A stretch of 64,000 bases of DNA, taken from Hibiscus mutabilis (lineage: Eukaryota; Streptophyta; Magnoliopsida; Malvales; Malvaceae). The stretch is taken from assembly GCA_019671005.1 (NCBI GenBank), contig CM033728.1, forward strand, positions 28,285,099 through 28,349,098, read 5' to 3'. Of this stretch, positions 33,228-44,098 are shown piece by piece (within the stretch, counting starts at the first letter, position 1; every line of letters starts with the position of its first letter). The translations under genes and the position numbers were made by a program. The notes under the pieces were generated by a model. It was not told where the DNA came from. It saw only the letters and a program-made list of their open reading frames with translations, and searched no databases.

Positions 33228-33530
33228 TTAGTTCATTTATTATCTTTTAACACAATCCTTGGTTTATAGTTTGTCATTTCAAGAATACATGTCAAGCAAT
33301 TCAAGTAACAAATATTTCAAGACAAGTATTTAAACAATTCATACTTATTAGCTCATTTATATTCTTTTGAAACAATCCTTGGTTCAAAGTTTGTCTATTC
33401 AAAAATACATGTCAAGTAATTGAAGTAGCAATTCAAGTAACAAATATTTCAAGACAAGTATTTAAACAATTCATACTTATTAGCTCATTTACATTCGTTT
33501 GAAACAATCCTTGGTTTATAGTTTGACTAG
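33228..33530 (+). repeat. 120-132-bp tandem repeat, about 2.3 copies
   Basis: TTAG(T/C)TCATTTA starts at 33228, 33348 and 33480, each followed by ACAATCCTTGGTT and TCAAGACAAGTATTTAAAC. The unit is 120 bases, then 132, with an extra TTGAAGTAGCAA piece in the second. Confidence 0.84.
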
Positions 33531-36024
33531 GTAATCAAGTCTCCAACCAACTGTCGCCACAAGATGTACCGTAGTACTGGTCAACCCCCTACTATCGCCA
33601 AAGACCACACATACGTACCCTCCATCTGTCACCAATTAGGGGCCTTTGCCCTGGACCGTAGTCCACCCTTGTACAATGAGCTTTAGACTCTAAGGCATGC
33701 CCTTCTACCTATTCAACTAGCAACCAAGGTTGTTTGATTACATTTCATTTATTCAATGGTTTTCAAACTTTTCAAGTTTAAGATCATGTATCATTCAAGA
33801 ATCAATTCAAGCAAGGTATAGCAACTTCATGCTTTAGCCCTTAGGCCAATTGAGCCTTAAATCTTCAATTACTTTTCACGTTTTCATGTGTTTCATATTC
33901 AAGGCAAGACAGTTCATGTTCAAGGATTATATTGAAGCAAGTATTTTAAGATCAACCCTAGCCCTTAGGCTAGTTGAGCCTTAGCTCATCATTTTGCAAT
34001 TTAACTTGTTATTCAAGTAAAAATTTTACATATGCCATCTTAGGCATCTAGTTATATCCTTATATTCATGGTTTATATCACTTTTACAAGTATTTATATC
34101 ATAAGAGCCATTCTAAGCAAGAAATTCGAATGAATACATCCAAGACACGGAATCAAGCATTTCGAATAGGTCACTTTTCAAGTACAAGGACTCAAGCATT
34201 TCAATTAGATCATATTTCAAGTACAAGGATTCATGCATTTCAATTGGCAAGCATTTCAAGTGACAAGCTTTTCAAATAGTAAGCATTTTAAGCATTTCAA
34301 GTAGTAAGCATTCAAGTGAATTGCATTCATGATACAAGGATCTAGCATCATATATCATTACAATACATACATGACACTACTCGAATAGGCACAATCAAGA
34401 ACAAGAAATCAAGCATTTACATTCATAGTGTAACTCAAGCAAGCAATTCGAATGGAATCATTCAAGGTATGGAAACACACAATGTTTACACATTTCTTTC
34501 TAAATAATTTAACTTATCCATTTCCATGCTATTACTTAATCACAAATTTCAGCTTAGTCCAATCTTCCGTTTTAATTCATATTTAAGTTTAATTAAGATC
34601 ATTATCATAGCATATCAATAGCAAGAAAGTATTCATGCATATTTGGGTAGGACCTAAGTCCTAACTCTATTGTAAACTACACTCACAATAGTCCAAGCTA
34701 GCTAGTCCTGCAAGACTATCCCCTTTTTCTTGTCCCTTGAATGCTCGACTTTAGATCCTTCCCCAAAGTCCTCTCATTGCTCTAATAAATCATATAGATA
34801 GGACAAGGTCAAAACATGTAATCACAAAAGCAATCAACGTAGCAACAAGGTTAATACATCACATATACAATACCAATAACATCTAAACTGCTGCTGGTAG
34901 GCAGCTTGTGCACTATTTACTTAAACATGCATAACTTTCATTTCGTACGTCGAAATTTCAATTGGTTTACACCATTGGAAATGCTAATTTAATTTTCTTT
35001 CTAACCATATGGGCCTTTCATATTAATTCTTTACCAATTAATATAGTTTTTAGCTTAAAGATAAACCAATTGCATTACTGGACAATTTGCACTGTCCCTA
35101 CATTTTCATTTCTAAAATCCATTTTACAATCCATAATACCATTTCATTTGTTTCTAATGAAAGTAGACATATTAAGGTTCCACTCATATAAATTTCAGCC
35201 CTTAATTCAATTCATACAATTTATAGTGAATTTTCAAAGTTGCTGCCCAGAATAGAGTTTTCTGGGCAAATTTCACTAGGCTTGATTTTAGCTTCATTAT
35301 TCACCTAGATGGTAGTTCTAACATGTTAATCTAACTTATTTTCACTCTCATACATGTCTAAGATAGCTCCAATTAACATGTACATATATTTTCACATATC
35401 AAAACAGTCCACTAATTCATTATTTACACAAATCAGTCCAATTTAAATTAACATTCGAATGATCAAGGAAGAATTCATGGCATGAATTTGTTCTACATCA
35501 ATACATAACATGCATAAGCAATTTATACAACACTCTTAAGTTAAGCTCTAAAACAAGTGAAAGAGAAAAATAGTTTACCCTTCTCTTAAAGCTTATCTGA
35601 TTCTAAAGCCCAAGAAATTAGTCATCAAAGCTAAATTCTCCAAGACTCTTGAGCCAACTTTTCTCTCCAACTCCTTCCCTTGGATCGGTCAATTTTTGTT
35701 TTATAAGAATGAAGAAGATGATTGTTTTTCCTCCTCTAAATCAATTTCCACCCACCCAAGATGTTTACACATCTCCCCTCCATTATTACATGTGTTTTTC
35801 TTAGGTAGACAAGTGTATAAGGTCACTTTATATTTTTAATTTAACATGCAAATCATAAGTCTAGCATACCTCTTAATTTAGTCCTTAAACAATAGCTACC
35901 CTTTCATCCTTTTTATTCATTTTAATCCTTAAAATTACTTTATAAATCTTCTAGAAACAATGAACTACAATTGGCTTATAATCGAATTATCACTTACTTC
36001 TAAGACAATGTTTGGGGTATTACA

Positions 36025-36197
36025 CAAAGGATCCAGAACAACCTTGTAAAACATTTTAAAACCTCGGTAATAAGTAATGAGTTCCAAATTCATACCCCAA
36101 CATGTTATTAAACAACCACTATACATATACACAATCACCGTGCAATTCGATCAACAACACATAATCAAATAACAACATCCCAACTTTTCATAACCTA
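36025..36197 (-). other. Untranslated leader of the nested element
   Basis: Sequence between the PBS and the solo LTR. No coding motif; in the sister A element the corresponding space (16375-16656) is also non-coding and precedes gag. Confidence 0.6.
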
Positions 36198-36209
36198 GCT
36201 CTGATACCA
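36198..36209 (-). other. Primer binding site of the nested element
   Basis: GCTCTGATACCA on the plus strand is TGGTATCAGAGC on the minus strand, five bases from the 5' LTR end at 36215. The spacing equals that in the A element at 16354-16358. Confidence 0.92.
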
Positions 36210-36214
36210 AAAAA

Positions 36215-39200
36215 TGTAACCCCCTCGGCCTGGCCTAATCGCAAGATTGAACCGAGCGAGCTACATTAGGTTTACCATGTTAAACTAGGAATAAATTACT
36301 TGAAACACGTCCATTTTTTGTTTTTATCTTGTCTAGATGCAAATTATCACCCTATATATTCATACAAGCAGTAGAAGAAATATCATCTCAATCGGGCATT
36401 GAATTGACATCCAATTATTCGAAAAAGCCACAAAAGGACCAATATGTAAATTCTAGAAATTCTAAGGACTAGACCCATTTTTATGTTACCAGCCTTTAGT
36501 TAAATAGATTTCATGCATACACGTCAAAAATCAACCCAAGAGGACTATCCATACTCATTTAGTTGAATCCACAACATTTAGGGACTAAAAGGTAAGAAAA
36601 ATAGAACAAGCTTCCATGACATTAACTGAAATAACTGCCATCGTATCGATACGGTAGGACTTGTACCGATACGGTATTGCAGTCCAGTTTCGGTACGCCT
36701 GGTACCGTATCGGTACACCACTTTGAATCCAAAAATCCATTTAATATTGTTAAAACACCGTACCAATACGGTGAGCATGCATTTCGGTACGCGGGCTCAG
36801 ACTAAAAAGAAAGTCTCTAGTAACAATAGACCGTACTGAAACCCCTGCACCCGTTCTGATGCACCTAACTCATAATTGCCTAGCCATACCGATATGATCC
36901 CCCGCGTATCGGTACGCTTGGGCCTGTAATGTCATTTTCAGCTGATTCTTCACTCGAATCTAGATACATTTAGGTCCTAGCAACTCTCATCCATGCATAC
37001 AAACATCCATCTAGACATTTTAAAACTCTAACCTCAGAATTCAACAACCATAACAACTTATACAATCAAATGACTAAACCATAGGCAAGCTCCCAAAACC
37101 TTTTTGCCAAACATACAAAAATGCACAAATAAACCATTCTCAGCATAAGCAACATATCAACATCACAAACACAGCATAGTAAAATTGCACAGACGATCTC
37201 AACATGGATATCATTAAGGTAATTCTAGATGCAAACCTAAACAACAACACATCATCAACCATAAGCAAGGATTAACCTCAAGCTTAGCAACATAAAATCA
37301 CCCTTATAATCCAGTATAGGAACATACTTAAAAGCCATGGAAAATAGAATTACAACTCCCCAAAATATGGCGAACACATTGCCTTATTAACCGAAAACAT
37401 AAACCGAGTTCATACTCAAAAGTAGTTTATCACTTGGATCCTTTCAACCCTAGCCTTTGCTGCCCTGAACCTTAATGCTCTGCATCATTAGGAAAAACAG
37501 AGCATAAGCACACATGCTTAGTGAGGATGCTCATAAAACAATGATGCAATTAAAACCTTTTTTAAACCGAGCACTTGTTTCCAAAAACATGCTTAACAAC
37601 CAAAGCATTTTCCTTGTCTCCATCCGAGACATGCATAATCACCCTTATGCAACATCATATACATAATCCATGCTTAGATCCCAAAGCATTAAAAACAAAC
37701 CATGCTTAAATCCCAAAGCATTATAAAATAGGTTCCATTCATAAACGTTCACATATATTGGCATTTATAGTGACCGAGATAGACTGCCTCTATCCCACAC
37801 ATATCAGATACACGGATCTCTCATACCATGCCTAGTTAAACCACATGATATCCTAAACCTGGCCTAGTTAAACTGCAAGATTTGACACCTTCGCCTAGTT
37901 AAACCGAGAGACTCTACCCTTGCCTAGTTAAACCGCAAGTGTACAGACCTTGCCTAGTTAATCCGCAAGATCACCATCAATTTGGGTTGCCTTACTAAAC
38001 CGCATGCCCCAAATGAGGTCCCCAATAGTCCGAGTGGCCTTGTTAAACCGCCATACCTCGAGGACCCATGGTCACAATGGATTTTGTTCATATTTTATAG
38101 TGCACTTATAATCCTATGGCATGCCAACTATATCTGATCATTTTCTCATCTCGTTACATAGCCAATATGTCATTTGCAAAACCATTTACTTACTATTTTA
38201 CAATGCATTATATAAAACACCACATATACAAATCACATTGCCCAAGCAATAACACCATTCCCAACTGGAATGTAATCCAATTCTCACTAGCATTTAAAAT
38301 ACTTTTAATCCCCTACACATGTACTTAAAATCATGCATTTCTAGTAAGTAAATCATACCATGTTTATCACCAAAACATGAAAACAACATGCTCATATCCA
38401 AAGCTGATATTCAAGAACAAAAATAAAGGAAACTTACTTCCAAGCTTAGGTAAGTGCCTCATGCTTACCCTAAACTCCCAACAACCTTTACAAACCTTTG
38501 TAAAGCATTTAAAACCAGTTTCCACTCATTGATACACTTCGCCTTGCTCGTCAATACGAATCGAGCTCCCAGCAAGCAACAATCAATGTCGAACATCATT
38601 GCCTTGATTATCCCATGTTTTAACAACATAAAACCAGAGGCCATGTGCATTAATATGCATTCAAACCATTGCCTAACAGCAATCTCCTGCAACTCTCAAG
38701 TTGGCCACTCAACAACCATCTGAAACATACCAAAATCATCCCCAAACACTTCCAAAACTTAAACCCAGCCATAATATAACGATTCAAACCATTAAAATTC
38801 ATCAATTAACATCTAAAAACCCTTCCCCAACATCCTTTTACTTCCAACAATGATAAAACTCAAATATCACCACAAAACACAAATCTAACAACCTAACCAA
38901 TTAGAAATTTAAGAGTTTCAGGATTCCGTTGATAAAAACAACTTATCAACATCATAATACATCTGAAATATGTTTAAAATCAATCTTAAAACTGGAAAAT
39001 AGATCCACTTTGAACCTTTCGCTATTCCATCAATTTCACCCAATTAATTTAATTAAACATTGTAAAACATGAAGAATCAGTTTATAAAACATGAATCAAG
39101 GATCAAACACTTTGAACCAACCCTAAACATATCAAATAATGATTTTAGCAAAATTTTCTGCAATTTTAACACCTTCAAAAATATTTAACTCATTTAAATT

Positions 39201-39287
39201 TCGAAACAGATTCGGATCTCTAATTTTGGTCCACCGGACCTTCGAACCAACCTTTGAAACGTCTAGCCCCAAAACTGGGGTGTTATA
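36215..39287 (-). repeat. 5' LTR of the nested element
   Basis: Runs from TGTAACCCCCTCGG to ACTGGGGTGTTATA (expected TGTTACA), 3,073 bases. Near 39112 about 500 bases present in the 3' LTR are missing. It retains the CCTAGTTAAACC series (37828-38055), the antisense TATA-like box (38089-38099) and the GTATCGGTAC island (36636-36930). Confidence 0.88.
36636..36930. repeat. GTATCGGTAC motif island, 5' LTR
   Basis: CGTATCGATACGG, GTACCGATACGG, TTTCGGTACGCC, GGTACCGTATCGGTAC, CGTACCAATACGG, TTTCGGTACGCG and GCGTATCGGTACGC are seen. It is better preserved than the island in the 3' LTR, with GGTACCGTATCGGTAC intact at about 36710. Confidence 0.86.
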
Positions 39288-39532
39288 GAAAATGTGGTAA
39301 TGTTTGAGAATCATGTTCAAATAAGCATAATCAAATATTTAAACTCATCAAATTTTGAATAAAATACATTATCAAACGAATTTGTTGAGGGTTAAGACGT
39401 GCTAGTCAAGATGTGCTATACAACCGAACTGTTGGATTATTTCTTGAGTTAAAAGTTCTTAAATTGAGGTGAACCATGAGAATCATTTTCAATTTACCAT
39501 GATCAACAATATTAGCCCATAAAATTTTGAAT
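39288..39532. repeat. Satellite fragment, ~170-bp family, right flank
   Basis: Continues the monomer interrupted at 21708: GGTAATGTTTGAGAATCATG follows on from TTAAAGTTTAGAAAT. A second monomer has GTTGAGGGTTAAGACGTGC (39384), ACTGTTGGATTATTTCTTG and CCATAAAATTTTGAAT, where a copia LTR begins. Confidence 0.85.
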
Positions 39533-39706
39533 TGTTATAGATTTTTAGGCTGATTCTTAGGCTTAATCTTAGGCTAAATTATATTGTATTCAATGTGATA
39601 TATTATGTTACCTAGTTTGGGCAAATTAGAATTATATATATACCGCTATATGTTTTGTGAATAAGACCCAAGAGTGAAACACGTTGTCATATCTACTAAT
39701 TCTACA
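39533..39706 (+). repeat. Copia 5' LTR, 174 bp
   Basis: Starts TGTTATAGATTT right after satellite sequence and ends CTAATTCTACA right before a PBS-like site. It contains TATATATATACC (about 39635) as a possible TATA region. There is no second LTR to confirm the ends. Confidence 0.66.
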
Positions 39707-39718
39707 TGGTATTAGATG
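39707..39718 (+). other. Decayed primer binding site, copia
   Basis: TGGTATTAGATG resembles the tRNA-Met site TGGTATCAGAGC with two or three changes, two of which are C-to-T or G-to-A-like. Confidence 0.62.
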
Positions 39719-40133
39719 TTATAGGTTTATTCGAGGGTTAAAATTTTCCACTTTTCTTTGGCTTTGGGTATCGATAGAAAGAGGTTTTTTTGCTTGTTCT
39801 TCATCAGCACTCTTTGGATGCTCTTCTATCAACACTGCTAGAACGAAGAGGACCACCATGTGCCGATCAGCTGATCTAGAGAGTCAAACCACCAAAATCC
39901 CAAATCGTGAGCTATACACGCCACTGCAAGTTTTTGCCGTTTCTTCAAGCCCTAGAGCGTGAGAGCGCTTGGTTGTGTTTTTCGCTGCCATTTCTCCCAC
40001 TACTGTTGTTGCCTAATTTTGACCACACCCCTGCCACTGGTCTTTGCTTTAGGATCATTTTTGGGTTGGGTGTCTTCTTTTTCGGTACCGTTTAGTTTTC
40101 GCTTCTTTTGTGGTTATTTTCTTCTTTGCACTA

Positions 40134-40975
40134 ATGGCTAAAATGAAGGTTGAATTTATGTTTGATATAGTTCTGGTTACCTAAAAAAGTACTGATAAAA
40201 AATTGAAAGGTTATTATCAAATTATTTTTTCTAAGTCTTTCTATGAACAGTCATTTAACTGATGATCCTCCTACGAATGATTCTCACCTTCCTTGGATGA
40301 GAGAAGATGCTTGCCTATATATCATGATTTATAATTCCATTGGTAGTGAGCTGGTGGGTACGATTAATCATTGCAAGATGGTGAAATTGTTGATGAACTA
40401 TTTACAATTTTTATATTCTGGTAAAGGAAATTTCTCTTGTATCTATGATGTTTGTCAGAGCTTTACATGGTTGATAAAGAGGACCATACTCTAACCAGTT
40501 ATTTTATGGACTTCAAAAAGACATACGAAGAGCTTAATATGTTGCTTCCTTTTAGTGTTGATATAGAGGTCCAACGGAGCCAACAAGAGAAAATGGAGGC
40601 TATGAGATTTCTAGCTGGTCTTCCAATAGAATTTGAGACTACCAAATCATAGATCCACTCTATTTAAGAAATTTCTAGTCTAGATAATGTTTTCTGGAGG
40701 GTTCGTCGTGCTGAAAATGCATTGCTTCCCTTGTATCCTCAACATGCTAGTGTTCTGCTCAGTTGTGTTCCCACTTTCTACTTTGGAAAGTGATATTCAA
40801 AAAGTGGTAGCCCTAGTAGATAAAGGGGTCTAGGCCTAACAAATTTGATCAACAGTTTGGAGTTCATGGACTGGAGCAAGGAGAAGTTGTATGTCATTAC
40901 AGACATAAATCGGGACATATAAAGCGTGATTTCCAGAAGCTACATTCTAAGAAAACTCTATTTGCTCATGTCTAA
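40134..40975 (+). pseudogene. Copia-type gag remnant
   Basis: Begins MAKMKVEFMF near 40134. Later the capsid signature of copia gag (UBN2 type): LPWMREDACLYIMIYNSI, VKLLMNYLQFLYSGK, then in another frame LTSYFMDFKKTYEELNMLLP and EAMRFLAGLPIEFE (40452-40652). A knuckle near 40892 reads CHYRHKSGHIKRDF: the second and last Cys of CCHC are Arg and Phe. Several stops and at least two frame breaks. Confidence 0.82.
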
Positions 40976-42096
40976 ACATAGTAACACAACTTCTCAACTT
41001 AGCCTTTATAAAAACCATCAATTGCTTCCTTAAAACATCTGAAAACACCACCAAACTCAACCTAAACAAAGCCGAGCCAAAACCTAACTATTTTAACATC
41101 TTAACATCATCAATTAACATCCCAAATCAACAATATCACAACCTTATACCTCCAGCAACCTTACAGCACCAAGATCGCCTCAAAATCTAACTATTTACAA
41201 CCTAGAAATTTAGCAATTCACTTAGTTTCGGGATTTCTTTTATTGATCTCTTCCCATAACCTTAAAACATGTTCTAAATGTGATCTAAATCAATTAGAGT
41301 CAACACAAAACCAGATCCATATAAATATTCATCAAATTTCTCATCAAAACTTAATTAAAACATTATGTTCATTATTTAATCAAAAGTATAACAAAAATCA
41401 ATTGTAAAGGATCAAGAACTTGGGAATTTCAATAAAGAACCTTTAATTAGAGGAGAGATATGAAAATCACCTCTAATTGTTGATTTCTCCCTTAATTGGC
41501 AAAGGCTGAGTGAAATCTCCAAGAAAGCAATTAGGATTTAATGTAGAAACCAAAGGAATCAATTAGGAAATCAAAAGAAAATTAAAAAAGATTTATTCCT
41601 GAGAATTTTAGAGTGAAATTGATAGTTTGGTTGCTGAGAAAGTTGAGAGCAAAAATATTTACGTAAGAAAATAAAATTGGCTATTAAAATCCTTTTAATA
41701 AAATTTCTTTTTTTATTTATTAAACCTTTAAAAACCCTTTTAAAAATAGACTAAATTAAGGGAAAATCTGATTAAAAACTATGGTAAATTATCTCCTTAA
41801 AGATTCTAAGTTTTGAGCCTTTTACGTTTTAGTCACCAGAATAGTTTTGAAAACTTTACATTTTAGTCACAAGACCAAAATGTCCCAAATTACGATTTCA
41901 TTCCTTCAAATTGACCTTTCTAAAACCCTTAGAATATTAATTAAACATTTTTTAATATTTTTCCATATTTTATTTTAACCAAAAACCATTTATTATGAAT
42001 TAGTTCCCGAAACTAGCTCGAATCGCCTATAATCCAATTCCTCTGAACTGACTAATCAATCTAGCTAACATCTAGGCCCAAATTTGGGGCGTTACA
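40976..42096 (-). repeat. D-family LTR, truncated (3' LTR)
   Basis: The right end reads, on the minus strand, TGTAACGCCCCAAATTTGGG, preceded by a polypurine tract (42097-42111) and integrase coding. It matches 49000-50461 and, inverted, 59502-60465 and 62858-64000. The left end is lost at the copia junction. Confidence 0.8.
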
Positions 42097-43275
42097 ACTC
42101 TCCCCCTCTTTGAAGTTTCGTCCTCAAAATTTACCTGACGAAAAAGGTAAGGAAACTGCTTCTTCATGTCCTCCTTACTTTCCCAAGTAGCTTCGTCTAC
42201 ACTACAGCGTCGTCACAATAACTTTACCAACTTAATAGTCTTTCCAAGAAGAACCTTGCTGCTATAATCCATAATTCTCACTGGTCCTCACCATAGGTCA
42301 AATTCGGATTCAACTCAATCTCTTCAACATGCATCACATGCGACAGGTCCAATCTATATCTCTGAAGAATTTATACATGGAAAACATCATGTATCTTCTC
42401 CAAATCCTTAGGCAACCTCAACCTATAAGCATCTGGACCAACACGCTCCAACACCTCATTAGGCCCAATGAACCTTAGACTCAACTTGCCCTTTCGTCTA
42501 GACCTCATTACCTTCTTCCAAGGCAAAACCTTAAGAAACACTCTATCTCCAACTACAAACTCAATCTCCCAGTGCTTCAAGTCAGCATATGAATTTTGCC
42601 GATCCGAAGTCGCCTTCAACTGATCACTAATAAGCTTTACCTTCTGATTGGCATCCCTCAACACATTAGGCAAAGAAACATGCTTTTCTCTAGGCTCCGC
42701 CCAACAAAGTGGCGTGCAATTCCTCTTACCATACAAAGCTTTATACGAAGCCATTTGAATACTAGCCTGATAACTATTGTTATAGCAAACTCCACCAACG
42801 GTAACTGCTTCTCCCATGTTCCTTGAAAATCAATGATGCAATACCTCAACATATCTTCCAACAATTGGATAACGCGTTCTGACTGACCATGCATTTGAGG
42901 ATGATACGAAGTACAAAAATTCAACCGCATACCCAAAGCCCTATGCAAATACTCCCAAAACCTCACTTTAAAGTGCAGATCCCTCTCTGATACTATAGAC
43001 TTAGGCACCCCATGCAACCTCAAAATCTTAGCAACAAACAACTCTGCCAACTTATCCAAAGTATACGTCGTATGCACAACCAAAAATGTGCACACTTCGT
43101 AAACATATCCACATTCACCCACACATAATTCTTCTTCAATGGTGTCAAAGGCAAACTAGTCACAAAATCCATGGTAATTCTCTCCCACTTCCATTCCGAA
43201 ATCCTCAACGGTTGCAATAACCCAGAAGAAAACCGAGGAACAACCTTAATACGCTAACATATCATACAACGAATC
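42097..43275 (-). pseudogene. Integrase with chromodomain, D element
   Basis: Minus-strand, from 43275: the region after the zinc domain (SGLLQPLRISEWKW), ITMDFVTSLPLTPLKK (first Asp), VHTTYTLDKLAEL, PKSIVSERD (second Asp), SYHPQMHGQSERVIQ (Glu), LCWAEPREKHVSLPNVLRD, EFVVGDRVFLKVLPWKKV, GKLSLRFIGPNEVLE, then the chromodomain near 42140-42240 (IKLVKLL, stop, VDEATWESKEDM). At least two frame shifts split it. All three catalytic residues remain but in different frames. Cut at 43275 by plus-strand integrase of another family. Confidence 0.87.
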
Positions 43276-44085
43276 GCCTAAGAAAGAATCCTATGAGACT
43301 TTTACAATTCATCAAATTACCTCAATGGAAATAGAATCGTATAGTTATGGACTTTGTAAGTGGCTTACCTTCATCCCTAAGAAAGAATGATGTGGTGAGT
43401 GATAGTCGGTAGATTTTCTAAGTTAACTTATTTCATACCTATTCAAATGAGATTGCATTTAGAACAGTTAGCCGAATTGTATGCCCGAGAAATGATACAA
43501 TTACACGGTGTTCCTACCTCTATAAGCTCGGATCAAGATTCTCGGTTCACTGTTAGATTCTAGAATTCCTTACAAAAATACTTTAAAAACTAAGATAAAT
43601 CTCAGTACAACTTTTCATCCTCATACTAATGGCCAATAAAAAAGAAGTGGTTCGAATCTTAGAAGATCTACTTTGGTTGTGTAGTAGGTTTTGGGAAGAA
43701 AGGAAAGATTAGCCCTCGATTCTCTGGATCTTTTAAGATTATCGAAAAGATTGGTTTTGTGGCATATTGTTTAGCTCTTTCTAGTGAATTTGACAAGATT
43801 CACAATGTATTTCATGATTTTATGCTTCGTAAATACCGATCAGACCCCTCTCATGTACTTGAACCTGAAGAAGTAGAACTCAATCTAGATTTGTCCTGCG
43901 AAGAAGAACCAGTCCAAATTCTAGATTGTGAAATCAAAATACTTTGTAATATATCTGTCTCCCTTGTAAAAGTACTATGAAAAATCACAAGGCTGAAGAG
44001 ACGATATGGGAACATGAGGTAGTTATGAAAGACTAATATCCTTATCTGTTTACCTCAGATAAAATTCGAGGATGGATTTTCTTTT
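43276..44085 (+). pseudogene. Integrase with chromodomain remnant, CE element
   Basis: Highly decayed at first (core pieces around 43330-43640, including LHGVPT-like and FHPHTNGQ). It is clearer from 43690: GKISPRFSGSFKIIEKIGFVAY, FDKIHNVFHDFMLRKYRSDP, VQILDCEIK, SLVKVL, then a stop and the rest of the chromodomain. A purine-rich tract (44089-44097) and the LTR follow. Confidence 0.82.
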
Positions 44086-44098
44086 ATGGGAGGAGAAT

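Larger units (their letters stand above)
32100..34450. repeat. Degenerate TCAAGTA-rich block in the solo CE LTR
   Basis: The heptamer TCAAGTA and neighbours (TTCAAGTAA, GTCAAGCA, TTTCAAGTAG) recur scores of times, irregularly spaced, often next to ACATG or CATTT. The related LTR at 44099-48165 has far fewer (as TACTTGA). The block looks like a slippage- or recombination-amplified low-complexity region. Confidence 0.78.
30786..36024 (-). repeat. Solo CE-family LTR, 5.2 kb
   Basis: Ends are TGTAACACCCCACC (plus-strand left) and TTTGGGGTATTACA (right). Flanks are CAATG and CAAAG, a one-mismatch target-site duplication inside the gag leader of the nested element. Its right end, read on the minus strand (TGTAATACCCCAAACATT), matches the start of the LTR at 44099 (TGTAACATTCCAAACATT), and the central CCAACTGTCGCC zone (33547) matches 46300 inverted. 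No internal gag-pol, hence solo. It is about 1.1 kb longer than the other copy, largely through internal repeats. Confidence 0.82.
21709..39287 (-). mobile_element. Nested A-family chromovirus with both LTRs
   Basis: A minus-strand element: 5' LTR 36215-39287, PBS 36198-36209, gag 29939-30785, protease to chromodomain 25315-28707, PPT 25287-25300, 3' LTR 21709-25286. It is split by a solo CE LTR (30786-36024) and by a 1.2 kb insertion (28708-29938). Flanking pentamers are GAAAT (21704-21708) and GAAAA (39288-39292), a one-mismatch target-site duplication. Removing it restores one satellite monomer. All coding parts are broken. Confidence 0.87.
39533..40975 (+). mobile_element. Ty1/copia remnant, 5' LTR and gag
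   Basis: Short LTR (39533-39706), PBS-like site, leader, and gag up to a damaged zinc knuckle. It is cut near 40975 by a D LTR; protease, integrase, RT, RNase H and 3' LTR are absent. It is the only copia element I recognise and was inserted into the satellite. Confidence 0.78.

Noticed and set aside
32586..33530. CRISPR-like or structured direct-repeat array
   Set aside because: Repeats are true tandems without unique spacers, inside a plant LTR; no cas genes and a eukaryotic context.
39288..39532. Terminal repeat belonging to the nested element
   Set aside because: The flanks outside 21709 and 39287 are not copies of each other but adjoining parts of a satellite monomer, and the LTR ends with PBS and PPT are already defined.
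39684..40141. Possible host gene start with Ser/Cys- and Phe-rich open stretches
   Set aside because: They lie between the copia PBS and gag, the normal place of an untranslated leader, and show no domain or splice pattern.
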